Below are positions 48,079 through 55,184 of a stretch of DNA of 64,000 nt, one piece after another. Positions within the stretch are counted from its first letter, which is position 1; each line of letters opens with the position of its first letter. The notes beneath the pieces are model-generated. The model saw only the letters and a list, made by a program, of their open reading frames with translations, was not told where the DNA came from and did no database searches. The stretch is from Bacteroides mediterraneensis (GTDB lineage Bacteria; Bacteroidota; Bacteroidia; Bacteroidales; Bacteroidaceae): contig NZ_DAJPEN010000001.1 of the NCBI RefSeq assembly GCF_025993685.1, positions 2,480,001 to 2,544,000 of the forward strand, in the 5' to 3' direction. The translations under genes and the position numbers were made by a program.

Positions 48079-48109
48079 CAAATATAATTATTAAATATTA
48101 ATATACCAA
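48079..48109 (-). promoter_or_regulatory. Promoter of the SusC/SusD operon
   Basis: Minus-strand -7 TATATTTG (48079-48086) and -33 TTG (48107-48109), spacer 20 bp. The transcript would have a leader of about 35-40 nt before the susC ATG. Confidence 0.65.
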
Positions 48110-48203
48110 TAAATAATTAAATATATTTCAAATAAATGTTTTACTTAATGTTCTTTCTTTACACAGCATTGAAAGAAAGAAAAGTTACAATCCACATATA
48201 GTA

Positions 48204-48235
48204 TTTGCATGATTCAGAAACAAATCGTATCTTTG
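48204..48235 (+). promoter_or_regulatory. Promoter of the GH84 gene
   Basis: -33 TTTG (48204-48207) and -7 TATCTTTG (48228-48235), spacer 20 bp: an almost ideal Bacteroidota promoter. Divergent from the susC promoter, 118 bp apart, so one regulator could serve both. Confidence 0.78.
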
Positions 48236-48290
48236 AATCAAAGTTTTAAGCAAGCAAACACCTTGTATTTACCCAAAAACATCAACTTTT

Positions 48291-50855
48291 ATGAAAATGA
48301 ATCATTATGCAAAATGTGTGACTGCCGGACTCTTGTGTACATTCATGTACGGAAACCTGTCGGCGCAAGAGACAGACTTTGACCTTTCATCCCAACGTTC
48401 TGAAAAGCAGGATGTACAGGCTGTTCCCGGAAAGAAGATAGACCACCAGGGCCTCATCCTCAATCCAACACCTCATCTGTTAAAAGTAAACGAAAACAGC
48501 ATCTGCCCAATTTCACAAGGTATTAAACTGAAAGGCAAGCAGCAGAAATTTGCAGCCTATCTTGATTTTCTGACAGCAAATAAAAAAGGAATCAAACTTA
48601 CCATCGACTTCGGACAGAAAACAGCCCGAAAAGCTCAGGTAAAAGAAGTCTCCGGAGCTTATTCACTCATTATCAGTCCAAAGGAAATCATCCTTACCGG
48701 ATACGATGAACGAGGGGTATTTTACGGCATCCAGACATTGAAACAGTTGGCAGAAAGCCCGGTTTCAGCCAACGGAACACTGCCCTGCATGGAAATCAAC
48801 GATTATCCGGACCTGCCCAACCGGGGAGTGGTGGAAGGTTTCTACGGCACGCCCTGGTCACACGAAGTACGCCTGTCGCTGATTGACTTCTACGGCAAGT
48901 TCAAGATGAATACCTATTTATACGGCCCTAAAGACGACCCCTATCACAGCTGCCCGAACTGGCGTCTGCCCTATCCGGAAAAAGAGGCACAACACATCAA
49001 GGAACTGGTGGATGCCAGCAACCGGAATTATGTGGACTTCGTGTGGGCCATCCATCCGGGGCAGGATATCAAATGGAATGAAGAGGACTATCATAACCTG
49101 CTTCAGAAATTCAACTGGATGTACGATTTGGGAGTACGGCATTTTGCCATTTTCTTCGATGACATTTCGGGAGAAGGCACCAACCCGCTGAAGCAAACGG
49201 AACTGCTGAACCGCCTGACCGAGGAATTTGTGAAAGTAAAAGGAGATGTGTCTCCACTGACGGTCTGCCCGACCGACTACTCCAAACTTTGGGCCAACCC
49301 GACCGAAAAAGGAAGCCTGGCCATCTACGGAAAAACACTGAATCCTGAAATAAAGGTTTTCTGGACAGGCGACGTAGTGTGCAGTGACCTGACCCCTGAA
49401 ACCCTCGACTTCATCAATTCCCGCATCAAGCGTCCGGCTTACTATTGGTGGAACTACCCGGTGACTGACTATATCCGTAATTTCCTACTCCAGGGACCGG
49501 TCTACGGACTGGATACCAGCCTGACGGCCCAGGAGACTTGCGGCGTAATCAGCAATCCGATGGAACACGGTGAAGCCTCCAAACTGGCCCTGTATGGAGT
49601 GGCCGACTATGCTTGGAACATCGCCGACTACAATGCCATTGACAACTGGGAACGGGGACTGGCCGAACTGGTACCCGATGCAACAGAAGCTTACCGCACT
49701 TTTGCCATTCATTCCAGTGATACTGAAAACGGATACCGGCGGGATGAATCGTGGGAAACCCGGACTTTCCGTATTGCCGACTGGAACGATGCGGCAGCCA
49801 ACGCCCTGGAAGAAGAATTCAAGAAAGTAGAAAGCGTTCCTGCACGCATGGAAAACGGTTGCAAAAACAAGGCTTTGCTCAACGAGCTCCGTCCTTGGCT
49901 GACAGAGTTCGGCAAACTGGGCACACGTGGCAAACAGGCCATCGAGCTGGCCCGTATTTACCGTTCCGGTCAGGACGATGCGCTTTTCTGGACGAAATAC
50001 GTACAAAACATCATGACACCGGAAGACCGGAAAAACTACGAAGCACACAAGTCGGGCACACTGAAACTTCAGCCGTTCTATGAGCATGCGATGGACGACA
50101 TGGCGCACGGATATCTGAAGAAACTGTCGGGAAAAGTACCAACCGATTATAAAGGTATCGGCTCTTTCAGCAGTGCGCATACCGTACAGACCAAACTGAT
50201 GTTCGACAATGATTCTACGACTTTCTATACTTCCGGAATCGCCCAGAAACCGAACGACTGGATTGGGGTAGACCTGCGCGACGTACGCGATGTGACGGAA
50301 ATCTCCATCCTTCAGGGAAGAAATTCCAAAGACGATGTGGACTATTTCGACCATACCGTAGTGGAATGTTCTGCCGATGGACAAAACTGGAAAGCACTCA
50401 CCGGCGAACTGAACCAGCAATACATCATCCACTGGCAGGGGGCTCCGGAAAAAGCACGCTACGTCCGCCTGAAACGACTGGATTCCAAACGCACCAACTA
50501 TGCTTCTGTCCGCTCGTTCGACGTAAACCCGCTCCGCCCGGACAACCTCGGCTTTACGCTTGAGGCAGATACACTGAGCAAAGCGGTCTATGCTTTCGAC
50601 AACAATCTGTCCACTTCTTACCAAAGCACAAAAGCGATTGCTTTTGGAGTAGACAAAGATGTCAAGGCCTATACCTTACTGATGAACCAGTTGTCCACCC
50701 CGATAAAATGCGTGCAAGTGGACAAGAAAGGCAAGGTTCTGTCTGAAACCATGATTGAAACTCCTTACGCGAGAATCGAATTGGCCGACAAAAATGTCAG
50801 TCAGATTCGTCTGGAAGGAAAAGCGGAAATCTTTGAAATTGTGCCGATAAGATAA
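48291..50855 (+). CDS. GH84 beta-N-acetylglucosaminidase (O-GlcNAcase-like)
   Basis: 854 aa. Signal peptide (KCVTAGLLCTFMYGNLSAQE). An N-terminal alpha/beta domain (IILTGYDERGVFYGIQTLKQ) precedes the GH84 barrel beginning YPDLPNRGVVEGFYGTPWSH. The catalytic Asp pair is D290-D291 (RHFAIFFDDISGEG), equivalent to D242/D243 of the Bacteroides enzyme BtGH84; DYPVTDYIRN-like and YGVADYAWN segments line the site. A C-terminal carbohydrate-binding (F5/8-type) region follows (SSAHTVQTKLMFDNDSTTFY). It removes terminal beta-GlcNAc from host glycoproteins or mucins. Divergent from the SusC/SusD pair, which would import the product; about 100 aa longer than BtGH84. Confidence 0.93.
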   Translation: MKMNHYAKCVTAGLLCTFMYGNLSAQETDFDLSSQRSEKQDVQAVPGKKIDHQGLILNPTPHLLKVNENSICPISQGIKLKGKQQKFAAYLDFLTANKKGIKLTIDFGQKTARKAQVKEVSGAYSLIISPKEIILTGYDERGVFYGIQTLKQLAESPVSANGTLPCMEINDYPDLPNRGVVEGFYGTPWSHEVRLSLIDFYGKFKMNTYLYGPKDDPYHSCPNWRLPYPEKEAQHIKELVDASNRNYVDFVWAIHPGQDIKWNEEDYHNLLQKFNWMYDLGVRHFAIFFDDISGEGTNPLKQTELLNRLTEEFVKVKGDVSPLTVCPTDYSKLWANPTEKGSLAIYGKTLNPEIKVFWTGDVVCSDLTPETLDFINSRIKRPAYYWWNYPVTDYIRNFLLQGPVYGLDTSLTAQETCGVISNPMEHGEASKLALYGVADYAWNIADYNAIDNWERGLAELVPDATEAYRTFAIHSSDTENGYRRDESWETRTFRIADWNDAAANALEEEFKKVESVPARMENGCKNKALLNELRPWLTEFGKLGTRGKQAIELARIYRSGQDDALFWTKYVQNIMTPEDRKNYEAHKSGTLKLQPFYEHAMDDMAHGYLKKLSGKVPTDYKGIGSFSSAHTVQTKLMFDNDSTTFYTSGIAQKPNDWIGVDLRDVRDVTEISILQGRNSKDDVDYFDHTVVECSADGQNWKALTGELNQQYIIHWQGAPEKARYVRLKRLDSKRTNYASVRSFDVNPLRPDNLGFTLEADTLSKAVYAFDNNLSTSYQSTKAIAFGVDKDVKAYTLLMNQLSTPIKCVQVDKKGKVLSETMIETPYARIELADKNVSQIRLEGKAEIFEIVPIR

Positions 50856-51041
50856 CACAATCTCAACAATTATATAATTTCCTATAACTACACTATGGCT
50901 TATGAAGTAAATTTATCTTATTTCATAAGCCATAATTTCTATCTCCCCATGTAGCGTGAAAACACAAAGCCTTGAATATTTATCCCAAACTTTCTCCTTC
51001 ATAAAAACAGACATTCTTAAATCAATATTATAAAAAAACAG

Positions 51042-51049
51042 TATATTTG
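51042..51049 (+). promoter_or_regulatory. -7 element (TATATTTG) before the SH3 gene
   Basis: Exact TAnnTTTG match, 74 bp before the ATG at 51124; a good -33 is not seen. The 50856-51123 gap also contains an imperfect inverted repeat (GGCTTATGAAG.. with ..TTCATAAGCC, 50897-50933) that could end the GH84 transcript. Confidence 0.6.
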
Positions 51050-51123
51050 CCATACGATGTCAGTCCATTGAAACTGACCATAAAAGGGGATAAAACAAAT
51101 TTAACTATCAAACAAAAAAATCT

Positions 51124-51774
51124 ATGAAAAAAGTATTTTTATCTTTCATGCTTACAGCCTGTTCAGGGGTTTTCTTTTCACTCAACGCACAAGAGTATAA
51201 AATACCCGAAAAAGTAGTGATTGTTACCAAACAAAATGTAAATGTTCGTCAAGCCCCACAAACTTCATCAACAGTTGTAGAAAAAGCTTCCAATGGAGCA
51301 ATGTATGAATTTGTGGCCCAACAAGGTTCTTGGTACGAAGTCAAAGATGTAAAAACCGGGAACACCGCCTATATTTCGACCACAGTGGGACGTGTTTCTG
51401 CCGGAAATCAAATTGCCAGAACGGATAAAGGACTGGTAGAGCCCAACGACAATCTACGGTTTGTTTATCAAAGACGAGAAAATATGACCGATGGTGAAAG
51501 AATTACCTCCTATGGCTTCTACCAAAAGCAGGAAAAAAATGTTGTGTATGCTATGGTTTCGCAAACTACCAATACTATGACGGGACGCTCATTTACCAGT
51601 GAGTTATATTATAAAGGAAAACAAATGGGGTGGTATTTGTTCTTTGATGAAGTGGTAGACATGGATGGTGTAGTACAAACCAAACTGGACACTCCGACAG
51701 TAGTATTCTCCAACGGAACACAAGGAGTAATCATAGATGGACAAACTTATAAGAAGACTAGCTATGAATTCTAG
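51124..51774 (+). CDS. Secreted SH3-domain protein
   Basis: 216 aa. Signal peptide (FLSFMLTACSGVFFSLNAQE). Bacterial SH3 domain at about residues 30-85: VIVTKQNVNVRQAPQTSSTV, SNGAMYEFVAQQGSWYEVKD, NTAYISTTVGRV, typical of cell-wall or glycan targeting. The remaining 130 residues are beta-rich and not recognised (FVYQRRENMTDGERITSYGF). Monocistronic. AT-rich like core chromosomal genes. Confidence 0.8.
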   Translation: MKKVFLSFMLTACSGVFFSLNAQEYKIPEKVVIVTKQNVNVRQAPQTSSTVVEKASNGAMYEFVAQQGSWYEVKDVKTGNTAYISTTVGRVSAGNQIARTDKGLVEPNDNLRFVYQRRENMTDGERITSYGFYQKQEKNVVYAMVSQTTNTMTGRSFTSELYYKGKQMGWYLFFDEVVDMDGVVQTKLDTPTVVFSNGTQGVIIDGQTYKKTSYEF

Positions 51775-51962
51775 TCTATTTTCAAGCAAGAATATTCAGA
51801 AGATATCCTAAAAAAAGCTGGTATGCGTGAATGAAATTCCCCAATCATTTATGCATACCAGTTTTAATTATATATCTTCCTTAAAAAAATCATAAAACAT
51901 TAGCAATCAATAATTTAAAAGTCCATAAAAGCAACAGACAAAACGCTTCGACGCTTTAAGTA

Positions 51963-51978
51963 AAACGCAAGTGCGTTT
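51963..51978. repeat. Small inverted repeat next to the IS66 target
   Basis: AAACGC (51963-51968) and GCGTTT (51973-51978) with loop AAGT. The IS66 element sits 4 bp to the right; the other part of the pre-insertion terminator region begins at 54567. Confidence 0.6.
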
Positions 51979-51982
51979 AAAG
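51975..51982 (+). repeat. Target-site duplication GTTTAAAG, left copy
   Basis: Identical to 54558-54565. An 8-bp duplication is the hallmark of IS66-family insertion. Confidence 0.9.
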
Positions 51983-52050
51983 GTAAGCATCCGATAAAAT
52001 ACACATTGTAAAGCCTTCCACTCTTCCGTTACTTTGCCAATAAAAAAGCC

Positions 52051-52404
52051 ATGAAACGAATAATGAGTAAAGAAGAGTTCCTGTCCGTTTATGAAAGACA
52101 ACAGGCCAGTGGCCTGACCATAAAAGATTTCTGTGAGAATGAGGCCTATTCATCCCCCTGTTTCCATTATTGGAAAAAGAAATTCGGCTTGAGCCGTACT
52201 TACACCAGCCATCCGGACAAGCTTCCCGATGATACGTTCATTCCATTGGATCTGCGTCGCAGAGGCAATCTCCCGTCAGGGTCGGGTGGCGACGTAACAA
52301 TAGAGCTTCCTTCCGGAATCAGGATCCACCTTGACAGCCATGGAAACCCTGAACTGACATTTGGATTGATACACAAATTATGCGGCCATGTTCTGTCTGA
52401 ATGA
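52051..52404 (+). CDS. tnpA: IS66 TnpA-like protein
   Basis: 117 aa (or from the ATG at 52063). KEEFLSVYERQQASGLTIKD, NEAYSSPCFHYWKKKFGLSR: a helix-turn-helix protein of the IS66 Orf1/TnpA type. C-terminal part beta-rich (TIELPSGIRIHLDSHGNPEL). Overlaps tnpB by 17 bp. Assists transposition. Confidence 0.88.
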   Translation: MKRIMSKEEFLSVYERQQASGLTIKDFCENEAYSSPCFHYWKKKFGLSRTYTSHPDKLPDDTFIPLDLRRRGNLPSGSGGDVTIELPSGIRIHLDSHGNPELTFGLIHKLCGHVLSE

Positions 52405-52756
52405 TACCATGCGCTATTTCCTGTGTCCCGGAAAGACGGACATGCGCAAGGGGATCAATTCTCTGTGCGGAGTGGTTCACGACCAGATGGGACATGACGT
52501 CCGTCTGGGCGATGTCTTCATCTTCATAAACAGAAGCAGGACCACCATGAAACTCCTCCATGCTGAAGACGGCGGCATGGTATTGTATGTGAAACGTCTG
52601 GAAGAGGGCACGTTCCGGCTGCCGGCCTACGATAGCCGAAGCAGGTCTTATCCGATGGAATGGCGCGACCTGGTCATGATGGTGGAAGGAATCAGTGACA
52701 ATCCGAACGAGAGGCTGAAAAGGTTGAAAGCCAGTAGAAAGGATGGCTTCTATTGA
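52388..52756 (+). CDS. tnpB: IS66 TnpB (Orf2) protein
   Basis: 122 aa. Conserved IS66 Orf2 pattern: TMRYFLCPGKTDMRKGINSL, GDVFIFINRSRTTMKLLHAE, GMVLYVKRLEEGTFRLP. Required with TnpA for transposition in IS66 elements; biochemical role unknown. Confidence 0.92.
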   Translation: MFCLNDTMRYFLCPGKTDMRKGINSLCGVVHDQMGHDVRLGDVFIFINRSRTTMKLLHAEDGGMVLYVKRLEEGTFRLPAYDSRSRSYPMEWRDLVMMVEGISDNPNERLKRLKASRKDGFY

Positions 52757-52831
52757 AAGTTTTTTCATGTATCCGGTTGCGTATCTTCCGAAAAATCAGT
52801 ATCTTTACATTATATAAAGAGATAGAAACGG

Positions 52832-54451
52832 ATGATTCAGCAGGATACAATGGAACAGATAATCAGGAGTCAGCAGGAGCAGATAGCCGGTCTCCTGGAG
52901 GCCAACCGTTCCCTTGTCGAATCCAACGGGAAACTGCTGGAACAGACGGATGCGCTGCAACGGAAGATACAGGAACTGCTTTCACAGATAGCATGGCTGA
53001 ACCGTCAGCTTTTCGGGCGGAGAAGTGAGAAGCTGGCAGCCCTGGATCCCAACCAGCTCTCCCTGTTCGATTCTGTTCCTGCAACCGGACAGAGTGAAGA
53101 CATCCGGGAAGAGGACAGCAGCGCAGCGGCTCCTTCAAAAGCAAAGCCTGATGGAAAGAAGAAGGAATCCCGGCGTAACCGCGAACTCCTGGAGGGACTG
53201 CCGGTAGTTGAAGTGGTGATTGAACCCGACCGGGTGGATTTGGACCGTTACAGACGGATCGGCGAGGAACGTACCCGTACGCTGGAATTTGAACCGGGCA
53301 GGCTGTATGTAAAGGAGACTGTCCGTCCCAAATATGGACTGAAAGACAACCTGAGTCTTCCCAAGGAAGGTGAAAGCGGCGTAATCATTGCTCCGCTTCC
53401 ACCTTCTCCTGTTTACAAATGTCTGGCCGGTTCCACCATGCTGGCCGAAATGCTCCTGCAGAAATACGAATATCACGTTCCATTCTACAGGCAGGTCAAG
53501 GAGTTCCGCCATCTGGGTCTCCGTCTTTCCGAAAGCACATTGAGCGGCTGGTTCAAGCCTGTGTGTGAACTGCTGAGACCACTTTATGACGAGCTGGTCC
53601 GGCTGGTTGTCGGCTGCGGATATGTTCAGGCGGACGAGACCACTGTAAGGGTGATCAGCAAGGGAAAGGGGAAGGCCGACAAGGAGTATCTGTGGATGGT
53701 CAGGGCGGTCATGGAAAAGCTGGTCATCTTCCATTACGATGACGGCTCCCGTTCGGGACAGACGATAAGGAAACTGCTGAAGGACTTCAAGGGATATCTG
53801 CAGAGTGACGGTTACAGTGCCTACAATGTATTTGAAGGTACTGAAGGAGTGTGCCTCATAGCCTGCCTGGCCCATATCAGACGTCATTTTGAGATGGCTC
53901 TGGAGGAAAACAGAAGTCTGGCGGAGCATGCCTTGAAAATAATACAGGAGATTTATCGGACAGAGCACTTTGCCGACTCCCGGAAATATACGCCGGAAGA
54001 ACGGCGTGAACTGCGGAACCGTCAGTCCGCCCCCCTGCTGGATTCCTTTGAAAAGTGGATGGAAAGCACATATATCAAGGTTCCGCCCAAAAGCCGGATG
54101 GGACAGGCCATCTCCTATGCGTATCCGTTATGGCCCAGAATGAAGGCCTGTCTCAAAGACGGCAATATAAAGATAGACAATAATCTGGCCGAAAATGCGA
54201 TACGTCCTCTGACGCTCTCAAGAAAGAACTTCCTCTTTTGTGGGAATCATGAGGCTGCGGAAAATACAGCGGTCATCTGTTCATTGCTTGCCACCTGCAA
54301 GTCACAGGAAGTCAATCCAAGAGAATGGCTGAATGATGTCATTGCCAGGCTTCCATATTATCAGGAAAAAGACTCCGGCAAAGATATCCGGGAACTGCTT
54401 CCGGATGTCTGGAAGTTGAAGAAGTCCAACGAAAATCCAATTGAAGTCTAA
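52832..54451 (+). CDS. tnpC: IS66 transposase TnpC
   Basis: 539 aa. N-terminal coiled coil with leucine repeats (IAGLLEANRSLVESNGKLLE), zinc-less linker (FGRRSEKLAALDPNQLSLFD), then the DDE core: GCGYVQADETTVRVISKGKG, LQSDGYSAYNVFEGTEGVCL, LIACLAHIRRHFEMALEENR, NIKIDNNLAENAIRPLTLSR with the final Glu. Complete and in frame. Confidence 0.94.
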   Translation: MIQQDTMEQIIRSQQEQIAGLLEANRSLVESNGKLLEQTDALQRKIQELLSQIAWLNRQLFGRRSEKLAALDPNQLSLFDSVPATGQSEDIREEDSSAAAPSKAKPDGKKKESRRNRELLEGLPVVEVVIEPDRVDLDRYRRIGEERTRTLEFEPGRLYVKETVRPKYGLKDNLSLPKEGESGVIIAPLPPSPVYKCLAGSTMLAEMLLQKYEYHVPFYRQVKEFRHLGLRLSESTLSGWFKPVCELLRPLYDELVRLVVGCGYVQADETTVRVISKGKGKADKEYLWMVRAVMEKLVIFHYDDGSRSGQTIRKLLKDFKGYLQSDGYSAYNVFEGTEGVCLIACLAHIRRHFEMALEENRSLAEHALKIIQEIYRTEHFADSRKYTPEERRELRNRQSAPLLDSFEKWMESTYIKVPPKSRMGQAISYAYPLWPRMKACLKDGNIKIDNNLAENAIRPLTLSRKNFLFCGNHEAAENTAVICSLLATCKSQEVNPREWLNDVIARLPYYQEKDSGKDIRELLPDVWKLKKSNENPIEV

Positions 54452-54557
54452 TAGAGATACAATTGAATAGCAAACTCTTCCTGTCAACTTTATATTCGTT
54501 GATAAGAAGAGTTTGTTGTTTTATGAATCTACAATGTGTACTTTATCGGAGGCTTAC

Positions 54558-54565
54558 GTTTAAAG
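54558..54565 (+). repeat. Target-site duplication GTTTAAAG, right copy
   Basis: Second copy of the 8-bp IS66 target, directly after the right inverted repeat. Confidence 0.9.
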
Positions 54566-54566
54566 G

Positions 54567-54610
54567 AAAACGCAAGGACATTTTGGTTGAAACGTCCTTG
54601 CGTTTTTTTT
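54567..54610. terminator. Strong terminator downstream of the nitroreductase gene
   Basis: Perfect 13-bp arms AAAACGCAAGGAC (54567-54579) and GTCCTTGCGTTTT (54594-54606) followed by T on the plus strand; on the minus strand TTTTCC follows. Serves the leftward nitroreductase and, before the IS66 insertion, probably the rightward SH3 gene. Confidence 0.85.
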
Positions 54611-54613
54611 ACC

Positions 54614-55138
54614 TTATTTTATCACCCTAAAATACTCCGGTTTACGCGGTTTTGCCGGAGCTGCTTCTCCCTCCGGATAGCCCAAGGAAAGGGCTCCGAT
54701 ACCCATCAGTCCTTCGGGAAGTCCCCATTCTTCCATCAGCTGCTTGCCTTCTTCCGTAGCAAACATCTCGCGTTCCCGGTGAATCCAGCAACTGCCCAAT
54801 CCCAGTGCATGCGCTGCCAGCATCATGTTTTCCAGCACGCAACTTCCGTCCTGTACCGGATTGTTGGCCAGTGAAGGCGCAAAAACCAACACGTAGGTGG
54901 GCGCATCGTAATAAGGATTTGAGGTAACTCCCATGATTTCGGCATTCATCTTAGCCAGTTGGGCCAGTACTTCTTTCTTCTGTACGGCCACAATGTAGGG
55001 CGACTGCATACCGCGCGAAGTCGGTGCATAGGTACCTGCTTCGAGCACAGCCTTCAGCTCTTCATCCGTAATCTGTTCCGGTTTATACTTACGGCAACTG
55101 CGCCGCGTTTCAATGACCTTCAAAAAATCTTTTTCCAT
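54614..55138 (-). CDS. Nitroreductase-family flavoprotein
   Basis: 174 aa. FLKVIETRRSCRKYKPEQIT, EAGTYAPTSRGMQSPYIVAV and LENMMLAAHALGLGSCWIHR carry the FMN-binding residues; the C-terminus GIGALSLGYPEG ends the family pattern. Such proteins reduce quinones, flavins or nitro compounds, and in Bacteroides may activate nitroimidazoles. Located 46 bp after the amidase-like gene on the same strand, so perhaps co-transcribed. Confidence 0.9.
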   Translation of the reverse strand: MEKDFLKVIETRRSCRKYKPEQITDEELKAVLEAGTYAPTSRGMQSPYIVAVQKKEVLAQLAKMNAEIMGVTSNPYYDAPTYVLVFAPSLANNPVQDGSCVLENMMLAAHALGLGSCWIHREREMFATEEGKQLMEEWGLPEGLMGIGALSLGYPEGEAAPAKPRKPEYFRVIK

Positions 55139-55184
55139 ATTGACACTGTATTTGATGGTTATTTATTTCTATTCTTATTCTATC

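Larger units (their letters stand above)
51983..54557 (+). mobile_element. IS66-family insertion sequence (three-gene)
   Basis: 2575 bp. Ends GTAAGCATCCGATAAAATAC.. (left, 51983) and GTAAGCCTCCGATAAAGTAC.. (right, complement ending at 54557) are imperfect inverted repeats. Flanked by a perfect 8-bp duplication. Carries tnpA, tnpB and tnpC in standard order with intact frames, so a recent and probably active copy. Confidence 0.93.

Noticed and set aside
49485..50624. 379-codon minus-strand frame inside the GH84 gene
   Set aside because: Shadow of a well-recognised enzyme with catalytic residues in the other frame.
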